Positions 1-9,908 of a DNA stretch of 64,000 nt are shown here, piece after piece. The translations under genes were made by a program, and so were the position numbers. Positions within the stretch are counted from its first letter, which is position 1. The number at the start of each line of letters is the position of its first letter. Source of the stretch: Haematococcus lacustris (lineage: Eukaryota; Chlorophyta; Chlorophyceae; Chlamydomonadales; Haematococcaceae); the NCBI GenBank assembly GCA_030144725.1, contig JASKMD010000002.1:2836324-2900323 (forward strand), written 5' to 3'. The notes beneath the pieces are model-generated. The model was not told the DNA's origin. It was given only the letters and a program-made list of their open reading frames with translations, and made no database searches.

Positions 1-120
1 GCTGGGCAGGGAGGGGATGGGCAACGCAAGGCTGGGAGGGGGTGGGGCAAGGCTAGGAGGGGGTGGGGGAAGGGCAGGGAGGGGCAACGCAACTGATGCC
101 ACTGTTGCCGCCACTGCCGC

Positions 121-615
121 TGTCGATGAGGTGAGGGCAGCAAAGTGGGGGGCTGCACCTGCTGCTGCTGCTGTCCCTGCCCAGGTGAGGGCAGCAAAGG
201 GGGGGTCTGCACCTGCTGCTGCTGCTGTCCCTGCCCAGGTGACAGCAGCAGGAGGGGGGGCAGCACCTGCTGCTGCTGCTGTCCCTGCCCAGGTGAGGGC
301 AGCAAAGGGGGGGGCAGCACCTGCTGCTGCTGCTGTCCTTGCCCAGGTGAGGGCAGCAAAGGGGGGGTCTGCACCTGCTGCTGCTGCTGTCTCTGCCCAG
401 GTGACAGCAGCAGGAGGGGGGGGCTGCACCTGCTGTTGCTGCTGTCCCTGCCCAGGTGAGGGCAGCAAAGTGGGGGGCTGCACCTGCTGCTGCTGCTGTC
501 CCTGCCCAGGTGACAGCAGCAGGAGGGGGGGGTGCACCTGTTGCTGCTGCTGTCCCTGCTCAAGTGAGGGCAGCAGAGGTGGGGGGTGCACCTGTTGCTG
601 TGCATGCTGTTCTGC
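121..615. repeat. about 60-bp minisatellite, CTG/CAG-rich
   Basis: Roughly eight head-to-tail copies of a unit of about 60 bp containing a GTGAGGGCAGCAAAG-like segment, a G-run, and CACCTGCTGCTGCTGCTGTCC. All three forward frames stay open through much of it because the unit length is near a multiple of three. I treat the long Ala/Cys/Pro ORFs here as repeat artefacts, not genes. Confidence 0.8.
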
Positions 616-2130
616 CTCCACATCATTGTCAAGACTGTTTACATCACCACAATCTTCGTCACCACCTGTGTGCGTAGAAGCATGACATCATGAGAATCAG
701 CAGTATGTAGCAGTAGCATGTGCAGCTGGCATGCTTTGGGTTGTTATTACCAGGGAGACACTTCCTCTTTAGCCTTGGTGGTGCTCGTTTGACCGTGCCA
801 GAGCTGAGATCTACCTCCTGCTTTTGATCAGGTATCAACATGTGAATGGCAAACTCTATCACGACCTCTAATAAGTTCCACATGCCAAGAAGCTGTATGA
901 CGAGCAATTTGACACTCCTACCTTGGGCTGGAGATTAGCCAACTTCAGCTTGTCAAGGTCTTGCCGAAGGCCTTATAGTGCGTTGGTGACAGCTTTCCAG
1001 CCTTTAGGAGACTCGCTGGTGATGGTGGTGAAAAGCAGACCCAGGTCGTTCACAAAAGTAGGATGCATGGCTGCTCCTTTGTCAATGTCCGGACCAAACA
1101 AGCTATAGTGGTCACAGCTGGGGAGGCGCTATACCACACGCAATTCAATCGGCGAAACTTCATAGAAAACTCCTTAATCGTGTTGCGTATCGACGACCTA
1201 GCCCTGCTTATATCCTTGTTGTTCTGCAGTGTCAACGCGGTAACCTTTTTGGGTCTCAACAGCGAGCACAGCGTTGGTCATGTTTATGATGGTCATGTTT
1301 AGCTCTATCATCCTGTGGCCACAGATCGGCCCACAGATGGCGATGTCCAACGCGGGGTTCAACGCAGTGAGCGGTCACACGTTTGCCATCTGCCCGTTTG
1401 AGGCGCATTGGTGCGGATGCCGCACATCCCACACTAAGCCGACGAAGTGGGTGCGGCAGAACGCCTGATGAAGGGGTCGGGGCAATTTCTCGCTCCCACA
1501 CGGTAGCAATTTCTCAACCCCGCAGAGAAATTTAACGGTGTGATCTATCTGTATACTGGAGGTTTGCGACGGCCAGTGTGAGGGGAGTGAGGAGGTTTGC
1601 GCCCGACGCACCGACGGCCGTTCTTCTCGCGGCGGCTGTCAGCGCGTTGCGCTGATCATTATGGGCGTCGCAACGTTGAAGTAGCTTTGCAGGTGTGACC
1701 CGAGCCTATGAGACCTGCTGGAGGAAACAAGCCAGTCCATCACCAGCTATGTAAACTGCTAAGATGCTCTGTAAGATGCTATGTTTCGGTCGAAGTGGTC
1801 CGCAAGGGTCCGCAGCCCGCAGTCCGGGCCAAAGAACTCGCACTGTCCACTGATGTCGCTGCGTTTGAGCTAGCCATTGCCGCACACAGAACACCAGTCT
1901 CCCTGGGCAAGAACACTCGAGTTCCATGTGCAATGTCACTGTGCCTTCACTGTGACTGCAGGCCTTGTTCCGTGTCACTGCCAGGCCCCAGCCTCAAAGC
2001 AGATCTATTCGTGAGTATGTTAAGATTGATATGCTAAAGAGCGTGCGCACACGCGCAGCCTCCAGATAGGACTTATACATACAAGTCATATGGTCAAGAT
2101 GCCTACACATCTCCATCCTGCTGCCTGCTA
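616..2130. other. no recognisable gene
   Basis: About 1.5 kb with only short ORFs and no domain, histone signal or convincing splice-linked exon series that I could recognise. It could hold exons of a gene to the left that I cannot identify. Confidence 0.5.
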
Positions 2131-2310
2131 TGCTCCTGTGGTTGCCAGCACCCCTACAGCTAGTGTGTAGGGTGGTGCTGCTGCCAGCTGTGCTCCTGGT
2201 GGTGCCAGCACCCCTACAGCTAGTGGGTAGGGTGGTGTTGCTGCCTACTATGCTCCTGGTGGTGCCAGCACCCCTACAGCTAGTGGGTAGGGTGGTGCTG
2301 CCTGGGGACA
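2131..2310. repeat. 60-bp tandem repeat, three copies
   Basis: Three 60-bp units beginning at 2131, 2191 and 2251, each with TGCTCCTGGTGGTGCCAGC followed by ACCCCTACAGCTAGTG. Divergence between copies is a few bases. Confidence 0.85.
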
Positions 2311-2416
2311 CTTGGCAGGGCAGGTTTGGCACAAGTTGAAATCCCGTCTTTCGTACATTGTATACAACGTAAGTGAATAAGAGCAGGGCACCACTGAAGT
2401 CAGTTGTACAGCCTCA

Positions 2417-2916
2417 NNNNNNNNNNNNNNNNNNNNNNNNNNNNNNNNNNNNNNNNNNNNNNNNNNNNNNNNNNNNNNNNNNNNNNNNNNNNNNNNNNNN
2501 NNNNNNNNNNNNNNNNNNNNNNNNNNNNNNNNNNNNNNNNNNNNNNNNNNNNNNNNNNNNNNNNNNNNNNNNNNNNNNNNNNNNNNNNNNNNNNNNNNNN
2601 NNNNNNNNNNNNNNNNNNNNNNNNNNNNNNNNNNNNNNNNNNNNNNNNNNNNNNNNNNNNNNNNNNNNNNNNNNNNNNNNNNNNNNNNNNNNNNNNNNNN
2701 NNNNNNNNNNNNNNNNNNNNNNNNNNNNNNNNNNNNNNNNNNNNNNNNNNNNNNNNNNNNNNNNNNNNNNNNNNNNNNNNNNNNNNNNNNNNNNNNNNNN
2801 NNNNNNNNNNNNNNNNNNNNNNNNNNNNNNNNNNNNNNNNNNNNNNNNNNNNNNNNNNNNNNNNNNNNNNNNNNNNNNNNNNNNNNNNNNNNNNNNNNNN
2901 NNNNNNNNNNNNNNNN
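2417..2916. other. assembly gap (500 N)
   Basis: Exactly 500 undetermined bases. The round number suggests a placeholder of unknown true size. It abuts the 13-bp satellite that follows, which probably explains the assembly break. Confidence 0.98.
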
Positions 2917-3800
2917 AGGGCTGGGCAGCAGGGCTGGGCAGCAGGGCTGGGCAGCAGGGCTGGGCAGCAGGGCTGCCAGCAGGGCTGGGCAGCAGAGGCT
3001 GGGCAGCAGGGCTGGGCAGCAGGGCTGGGCAGCAAGGCTGGGCAGCAGGGCTGCCTAGGGCAGGGCTGGCCCAGGGCTGGGCAGCAGGGCTGCGCACAGG
3101 GCTGGGCAGCAGGGCTGGGCAGCAGGGCTGGGCAGCAGGGCTGGGCAGCAGGGCTGGGCAGCAGGGCTGGGCAGCAGGGCTGGGCAGCAGGGCTGGGCCG
3201 CAGGGCTGGGCAGCAGGGCTGGGCAGCAGGGCTGGGCAGCAGGGCTGGGCAGCAGGGCTGGGCAGCAGGGCTGGGCAGCAAGGCTGGGCAGCAGGGCTGC
3301 CTCAGGGCAGGGCTGGCCCAGGGCTGGGCAGCAGGGCTGCGCCAGGGCTGGGCAGCAGGGCTGAGCAGCAGGGCTGGGCAGCAGGGCTGGGCAGCAGGGC
3401 TGGGCAGCAGGGCTGCCCCAGGGCTGGGCAGCAGGGCTGAGCAGCAGGGCTGGGCAGCAGGGCTGGGCAGCAGGGCTGGGCAGCAGGGCTGGGCAGCAGG
3501 GCTGGGCAGCAGGGCTGGGCAGCAAGGCTGGGCAGCAGGGCTGCCTCAGGGCAGGGCTGGCCCAGGGCTGGGCAGCAGGGCTGCGCCAGGGCTGGGCAGC
3601 AGGGCTGAGCAGCAGGGCTGGGCAGCAGGGCTGGGCAGCAGGGCTGGGCAGCAGGGCTGCCCCAGGGCTGGGCAGCAGGGCTGGGCAGCAGGGCTGGGCA
3701 GCAGGGCTGGGCAGCAGGGCTGGGCAGCAGGGCTGGGCAGCAGGGCTGGGCAGCAGGGCTGTCCGGGGGCTGGGCAGCAGGGGGGCCCTGGGGCTGGGCA
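2917..3800. repeat. 13-bp satellite GGGCTGGGCAGCA
   Basis: About 880 bp of near-perfect GGGCTGGGCAGCA units in tandem, with a higher-order pattern: blocks are punctuated by GGGCTGCCTCAGGGCAGG and GGGCTGCGCCAGG variants at about 250-bp intervals. Because 13 is not a multiple of 3, all frames cycle through Ala-Gly-Gln-Trp-type peptides. The array likely continues into the N gap. Confidence 0.92.
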
Positions 3801-4785
3801 GGAAGGGGGCCCCTACACTAGGCTGGGTTGTGTTAGGCAACTGGCTGGGCTGGTGGCTGCTCACAGCTTGCATCCCCTCAATCAGCTGTCAAAAGGGGGT
3901 AAATGCATCATGCATGCACCATCTTGCCAGCCTTGGCAGAGTCCAACAGCTCTAGTCCCAGAGGTTGCTGTCGCAAGTCATTGTGTTTGGCTTCATCTGC
4001 TGACGCCTGTAATGGGTGAGCTACTCAAGATGAGAGTGTTCCTCTAGTGCTCCTGTGCAGCATCGCGCGACAAAGTTAACTTCGTGCATTGTGCATAGTG
4101 CATAGTGCATTGCCAGTGCCTGTGCTTCCAACCACCCAGCGGGCTGTCTAGCCAACTGCACTGGCTCCACAACTTCGTCGTCGACATCGCTATCAGGTTG
4201 GGTCGTGACAGAACGCTTTCTTGCTAGTAGAGCCAGCGGGCCTCTTGTCTTTGCGCTGACCACCACTGCCTGGCCCGCCCATCGGAGAACCCAGAAAATA
4301 ACCCCCCCGGCTTTTGGTTAAAAGGTGTTTTGCACCGCGGCCGTGCAAAAAGTCCGTGCAAACCATCTCGGTGGGGGGTCACACCCCGTGCAAAACATCC
4401 GGTTTATTGCCCAGTTATAAGAGGCAAATAGTTGAGGCAAAAAAAAAAGAAAAAAAAGGCAAATAGTTGAGGATGGAGGCAGACGCAGGCCGCCATGGTT
4501 ACAACAGTATTGTACATGGTTCTGCACAAAGCAGTCACCATAGTCAACAGCCTCTTCCAGCTTGGCAGTGGAAAGCATTTTCTACTAGTCAGACAACCAA
4601 GACTTAGCAACATATTGCGTAACACACATTTACAAGACCCCAGCACATGAGGGCAGGTCATGGGGTGTTATCTCACAGACGCTTGGCAAGTGAATGAACT
4701 AGGGTAAGCATGGTGAGTGGCTGGCATCTAGTGGGCATGGAGACAGTCCTTGGCATGATGGGTGGACCTCTTAAGCACTCCGGGG
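3801..4785. other. intergenic, no recognisable gene
   Basis: Spacer between the satellite and the first histone pair. It contains a short A-rich stretch (about 4438-4458) and several GTGCAAA repeats near 4320-4400. I see no coding signal. Confidence 0.5.
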
Positions 4786-4791
4786 CTTGGT

Positions 4792-4807
4792 GGTGTTGAA
4801 AAACACC
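4792..4807 (-). terminator. histone 3' stem-loop of H2B-1
   Basis: On the coding (minus) strand GGTGTT-TTTC-AACACC: a 6-bp stem with a 4-nt loop, 45 nt after the H2B stop and preceded by ACC. This is the replication-dependent histone mRNA 3'-end signal (SLBP site) of the usual 16-nt geometry. Confidence 0.95.
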
Positions 4808-4852
4808 GGTTGGGGTAGGGATCAGGCTTCAGCAGGGAGACTTGGGAGTGGT

Positions 4853-5245
4853 TCAGACCGAGGTGAACTTGGTGACGGCCTTGGTGCCCTCAGACACTGC
4901 GTGCTTGGCCAGCTCGCCTGGCAGCACCAGGCGCACAGCGGTCTGGATCTCGCGGGAGGTGACGGTGGGCTTCTTGTTGTAGCGGGCCAGGCGCGAGGCC
5001 TCGCTGGCGATCTTGTCAAAGATGTCGTTCACGAAGGAGTTGAGGATGGAGATGGCCTTGGAGCTGATGCCGGTGTCGGGGTGCACCTGCTTCAGCACCT
5101 TGTAGATGTACAGCTTGTAGCTCTCCACCTTGGCCACCTTCTTGTTGTTCTTCTTGTCGCCTACGGCGCCCAGCTTGTTCTTGTCCCCAGTCTTGGCGGG
5201 GGCGGCCTTCTTGGCGGGAGCCTTCTCAGCTGCCTTGGGGGCCAT
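4853..5245 (-). CDS. H2B: histone H2B, copy 1
   Basis: Encodes 130 aa of core histone H2B, which pairs with H2A in the nucleosome. The Lys/Ala-rich tail [13 protein letters not shown] is followed by the histone fold from about residue 38 ([19 protein letters not shown], then [18 protein letters not shown]), ending [11 protein letters not shown]. Intronless. It is divergent from H2A copy 1, with 239 bp between the start codons, and has a stem-loop 3' end, the arrangement expected of replication-dependent genes. The protein is identical to copy 2 and differs from copy 3 at position 7 (E versus D). Family assignment is certain. Confidence 0.98.
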   Translation of the reverse strand: MAPKAAEKAPAKKAAPAKTGDKNKLGAVGDKKNNKKVAKVESYKLYIYKVLKQVHPDTGISSKAISILNSFVNDIFDKIASEASRLARYNKKPTVTSREIQTAVRLVLPGELAKHAVSEGTKAVTKFTSV

Positions 5246-5350
5246 TTCTGCGGTTTATTGAGGACTGCTTGTTGGTAGTGAAATACGTTGGAATGCTGCA
5301 GTTCAGACAACGCGGTGGTCAAATACTCAGTTTGCTCAGTGGCTGCGAGG

Positions 5351-5381
5351 GGATCACCAGGACAAACGGTCCCGCTGATCC
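5351..5381. promoter_or_regulatory. shared bidirectional H2A-H2B promoter element (pair 1)
   Basis: A 31-bp imperfect inverted repeat. GGATCACCAGGACA faces GGTCCCGCTGATCC, two opposed copies of the 14-mer found upstream of every histone gene in this window. The surrounding 239-bp spacer also holds the block CAGTTTGCTCAGTGGC and the motif TGGTCAAATACTC, both conserved in the other two H2A-H2B spacers. Function as a histone promoter element is inferred from conservation and position. Confidence 0.75.
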
Positions 5382-5484
5382 GTGTTCCTTCCCGTTACCT
5401 TGCCCTAATCAACGGCTGCTTGAACCGGTGTCATCAGAAGCACTCAACGCACTCAACACATTCAACAACTCGCAAGCAGCAAGT

Positions 5485-5904
5485 ATGGCCCCCAAGACCG
5501 AGTCCGCCAAGGCCGCCCCCGCCAGTGGCCGCAAGGGCAGCAGCGGCAAGAAGGCAGTGAGCCGCTCCAGCAAGGCCGGCCTGGCCTTCCCCGTGGGCCG
5601 CATAGCCCGTTACCTGAAGAAGGGCAAGTACGCGGAGCGTGTGGGTGCCGGTGCCCCCGTGTACCTGGCCGCCGTGTTGGAGTACCTGGTGGCCGAGGTG
5701 CTGGAGCTGGCCGGTAATGCAGCCCGCGACAACAAGAAGACCCGCATCGTGCCCCGCCACATCCAGCTGGCCGTGCGCAACGACGAGGAGCTGAGCAAGC
5801 TGCTGGGCCAGGTCACCATTGCCTCCGGGGGCGTGCTGCCCAACATCCAGGCCGTGCTCGTGCCCAAGAAGGCCAGCAAGAAGGGCGAGTCCGAGGAGGT
5901 TTAA
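5485..5904 (+). CDS. H2A: histone H2A, copy 1
   Basis: Encodes 139 aa of core histone H2A: N-terminal tail, then [20 protein letters not shown], acidic-patch residues in [20 protein letters not shown], and docking domain [20 protein letters not shown]. The C-terminus is [13 protein letters not shown], with no SQ(E/D) motif, so this is not an H2A.X type. The ATG at 5485 is chosen because it matches the other two copies exactly; an in-frame extension upstream runs into the promoter and is not conserved. Intronless. The C-tail differs from copies 2 and 3 (LVPKKA versus LMPKKT). Confidence 0.98.
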   Translation: MAPKTESAKAAPASGRKGSSGKKAVSRSSKAGLAFPVGRIARYLKKGKYAERVGAGAPVYLAAVLEYLVAEVLELAGNAARDNKKTRIVPRHIQLAVRNDEELSKLLGQVTIASGGVLPNIQAVLVPKKASKKGESEEV

Positions 5905-5943
5905 GCACTCATGCCCTTCCTGACCCGTCTTCCTACCTCAACC

Positions 5944-5959
5944 GGTGTTTTTCAACACC
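5944..5959 (+). terminator. histone 3' stem-loop of H2A-1
   Basis: GGTGTT-TTTC-AACACC, 40 nt after the H2A stop and preceded by ACC. Canonical histone mRNA 3'-end signal. Confidence 0.95.
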
Positions 5960-6122
5960 ACCACCTTCAAGGTAGCACGAGGTCCCATGATGCTCAATCC
6001 AGCACGCACTGTAGCCAACCAGTGTGGGACGACATGTGTAATAGTGCATCCATGTCTGTTCACTGCAGTACACTGTACCACCGCAAAAGGAATCCATTCT
6101 TGCTTTTCACGTCCCTCTGTCA

Positions 6123-6135
6123 CTGACAGTGTCAG
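6123..6135. promoter_or_regulatory. palindrome CTGACAGTGTCAG downstream of H2A-1
   Basis: A 6-bp perfect inverted repeat around one central base, 164 bp past the H2A-1 stem-loop. The same 13-mer occurs at an equivalent distance past the H2A-2 stem-loop (40678-40690). Function unknown. Confidence 0.35.
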
Positions 6136-6421
6136 CGTAAGACCTGTAAAGTAATTTGTCTCGCTACGGCACATAGTCAATGCTCGAGCCGAAACCGCCA
6201 GACATGTTGCGATGCTCGACAGCTCTGCACTCCACCACACCCCGTGTATGCCCCTGCTCCGACCAGCCACCTTTCAAGCCCCCCAGGCTGCTGCCTGGTG
6301 CCCCTCTACAGCATGACTGTCAGCCTCTGGGAGTGGCAGCCGTGAAGGGCCCTTGAGCCGGTAACCCAGCACGCCTACCACCTCGGCATCTGCAGCCTCT
6401 GCCCCTGCCTCACCAGCCATC

Positions 6422-9400
6422 TCAGCTGGCCTGGTCTGACCTCCAGTGGCAACCAATGCCGTTACTGGGGGCTAAGGTAGTGGCTGAGGTGTCAGTGCGC
6501 CACAGGGCGGTAGGCAGGGTGGTTGCGGAGGTTGTGCTGCCACGGTACAAGGCCTCCAGCAAGCTCAGGTGGCACAGGCTGCGGCTGAGGCTGACAGGAT
6601 CCAGGAACAGACTGCCGCAGTGGGCGGCCACATGCTGCAGGGCAGCCAGGCAGGGTGTGGGTACGCAGGCACATGCGCAAGCAGTCCGCAGTCCAGGGAA
6701 TCAAGGTCATGGCGTTGCAGAGCAGCAAGAAAGCACATGGAACCTCCTCAGCTCAGCCCTCAGCCCGCCTGGCGCTCTCCTCCTCTGCCCTACCCGGCCC
6801 TCCACCCCGCCCTATCCCGCGAGGCTGAGTTTTGAGGCATGATGACTACCCAGCTCAGCTCAACTTCCTCAGCTGAGCCCTCAAAACAGAGCCCTCAGCC
6901 CACCTGGTGCCCTTGTCCTCTGCCCTGCCATGAGCCACCCTGAACACTGCTTGACCAGAGGAGCTATGTTAGGTCCAGCTAGCCTGACCTGTCACCCTTG
7001 GCCTCTCACCCTGTCACCGCCCTCAACGTGACCCACCCCTGACACTACCCAACCAGAGGGGCGCCCTCTCTGACTTTAGTTTCAGTCCAGCTAGCCTGAC
7101 CTGCCACACCCTCCCTGGCACCCAGGCTCTGGCCTCACCGTGACGTCTCGGGTCACCGAGTGCCCCCTGCCACTGGGCAGGCGCTGCAGCAGGTCTGCCT
7201 CGATGAGCTTGCAGTAGCTAAGGCGCTGCACGTGAGGGTTCTCTATGGACACACCACCGCCCCACTCCTCCTGCAGCAACCACCAACAGCAGCCACTGAC
7301 AGGTCAGCACTGACAAGGGATGAGCAGGCCCCTGCAGCTTTGTCTAGGCACAAACAACATGGGGCCGAGGGTGAGAAGCTGTCTTTGTATTGCCTGAGGG
7401 GCACAACAGTGTGGCCATTGCCATGTCGCATAGTAGCGTGAAGCAGATCATTGGTACGGTTTCGTTCCAACTTCGTTGGTTACTCCGCAAGGCAGGTTGC
7501 AACGCAATGTGTCATGTCATGTCCCTGACCAGCCCTCGAGCCCTCGGGCCCTCCCCCTGCTGCTGCTGCCCTCCACCCACACGGCACCCGCCCCCAGCTT
7601 CCACCCACCTTCCATGGTGGCCGGGGGGCTGACACCCCCTTGCCTGGACGCAATGCCACCTGCACCTTGCTTGCCCCAAGGCTGGCCACCAACTGCACTT
7701 GGGAGGAGGCGGGCGGTGGCACACTTCCTGGGCCCCCTGCTGCTGCAGCCCCACCTCCTGCCCCAGCTGCCTTGCCTGCTGCTGCCCCTGCTGCCGCTCC
7801 TGGCACTGCAGCTGGCTGCACTGCCATGACGTGGTCAAGGTACACCAAGGCCTGACCCCAGTAGCTGCCACAGCGGCCCTGCTGCCCCGTGCCACAGCCA
7901 CCACTCCCACTGCTGTTGATGCCGGCAGCACTGGGGAGGGCTGGCTGGCTGGCTGTGTGGCCGATGGCAACATGGCCTTGAGCCTGCGGTGAGGCTGGCT
8001 TGCTGGGGTGGGCAGGGTGGGAAGTGTGAGGGCAAGGGTGAGAGCAGGAGGAGAGGGGCACCGGGAGCAACTGGCCCCCAGGGCCATAGCTGGGCGGAGC
8101 TGAGGTCAGGGTGGTCTGCAGCAGCAGCAGCAGCAGCAGCAGCAGGTTTCAAGGGCTAGGACCAGCAGGGGGCTGTGGGGGGCTGACAGGCAGCCAGGTG
8201 ACGGCGTGTATGTGTGTGGCGGTGATACCTGTGGGGCCTGTATGCCTGTGAATGCTCTCAAGCCTGCATTCTCTCAGACCTTTCCTCAAATCTGTTCTGG
8301 GATAGAGGCAGTGCCCTGCTGCAGGTAGGGGAGGTTACCTTGCCAGCCAGCCAGTCAGCAGCTGGCCATGTGGTCAGGCGGGTGGGTGGGTGGGTGGGTG
8401 GGTGGGTGGGAGGGAGGGAGGGAGGGAGGGAGGGAGGGAGGGAGGGAGGGAGGGAGGGAGGGAGGGAGGGAGGGAGGGAGGGAGGGAGGGAGGGAGGGAG
8501 GGAGGGAGGGAGGGAGGGAGGGTAGGCAGACAGGCAGGCAGGCAGGCAGGCGGGCAGGCGGGCGGGCGGGCGCACCTGTCCATCCAGGTCCAGGTCGAAC
8601 CAGAGCACCACTGCGTTCAACACGCCAGCTGCTGTCACCGGGGCCGCCACCTGAAGGGAGCTGTCCGGCCTGCCCCGCACCCTCACCCCTGCTGGCAGCT
8701 GGGTGACAGCAGGCGCCTGGATGGCGTCAGAGGCACTGCCTGCCCCTGCCCCTGCCTCTGACCCCCCTCCTGCAGCCTCTGCCCCTGGCCTGCTGCTAGG
8801 GATGCCAGTAGCCAGGGCCTGCAGGTCAAAGGTCCATAGCGGGAAGGCGGCAGCCAGGGGCGTGTGGGGAAGCTGGTCCAGATGGACAGGCAAGGCGTCC
8901 CCGGTCCACCTGGCAGCAGCAGGAGGAGAAGCGGTGGCAATGACAGGGGTGGCAGCAGCAGGGAGGGCAGTGGCAGCAGTAGCAGCATGGGGAGGGGCCA
9001 GGGGTGCGCTGAGGGGCAGCAGCAGAGAGAGCAGCAGGGTGCTGCCTGGTGAAGGCCAGCCCCTGGCCCCCTACCTGTATTTGTTGAGCGGTGCCAGGTC
9101 CAGGCCGCCTGACACCCCAGGGGCAGCCCGAGACAACATCTCCACTGGCAGGCAGTACAGTGTGGCCCGGGCAGGCAGTACAGTGGCGTCTGGGGCCACA
9201 AGGCCTTTGCGCATGGCAGACTCTAGAAGGCCCAGCACACCGCTGCCCACTAGGCCTGCATGCAAGCATGCAAGCATGCATGCAGTCAACCATGGCAACC
9301 TACATGCTGGATCCGGCCATGCTATCCTCTGCTGGGTGAACAAGAGGGCATGGAATGGTAACACAACGAGCAGCATGAGGAAAGCAGGGGAGGGGCAAGA

Positions 9401-9869
9401 CCCGCCCGTATTTTACCCAACACCTGCCCACTCCCACCATCATGCATGCACTGAATGATGGGGCCCGCCCACATCTCACCTCCCACCCTGTCACATGCAG
9501 GGAGCCACCAACTGCCCACTCCTGTCACACATGCAGGGACACCTGCCACATGCAGGGACATCTGCCCACACCAAGCCACCTGCCCGCTCCTTTGACACAA
9601 GTTCTGAGCTCAGCCCGTCCCTCCCGTCCCGTTCCAAGCTACTGTGTGCCCATGTCCCTCAGCCTCAGCCTGTTGCTTTAATGTCACTGTACGCCAAAGC
9701 TTGGACATGGCCATGCAAGCGGGCACCCACTGTGGTCAAACATGTCCAGGACCAACAGGTTGGAGCCGTGGGGCGGGAGGTCAGTGCCAGGCCGCAGCTG
9801 GCTGGCCACCCCGTGTCTCACAACCACCTACAGTCAGGCAGCGGCAGCAGCAGCAGCAGCAGCAGCAGC

Positions 9870-9908
<39 letters not shown>

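Noticed and set aside
17..685. Long Ala/Pro- and Cys-rich ORFs
   Set aside because: They follow the minisatellite in all frames and have no domain or splice context.
2917..4047. ORFs of 270-550 aa across the 13-bp satellite
   Set aside because: Repeat artefact; the unit is not a multiple of three and stops are simply absent from it.
5269..5904. A longer 211-aa reading frame for H2A-1
   Set aside because: The extra N-terminal residues translate the shared promoter region; the other two copies start at the equivalent of 5485.
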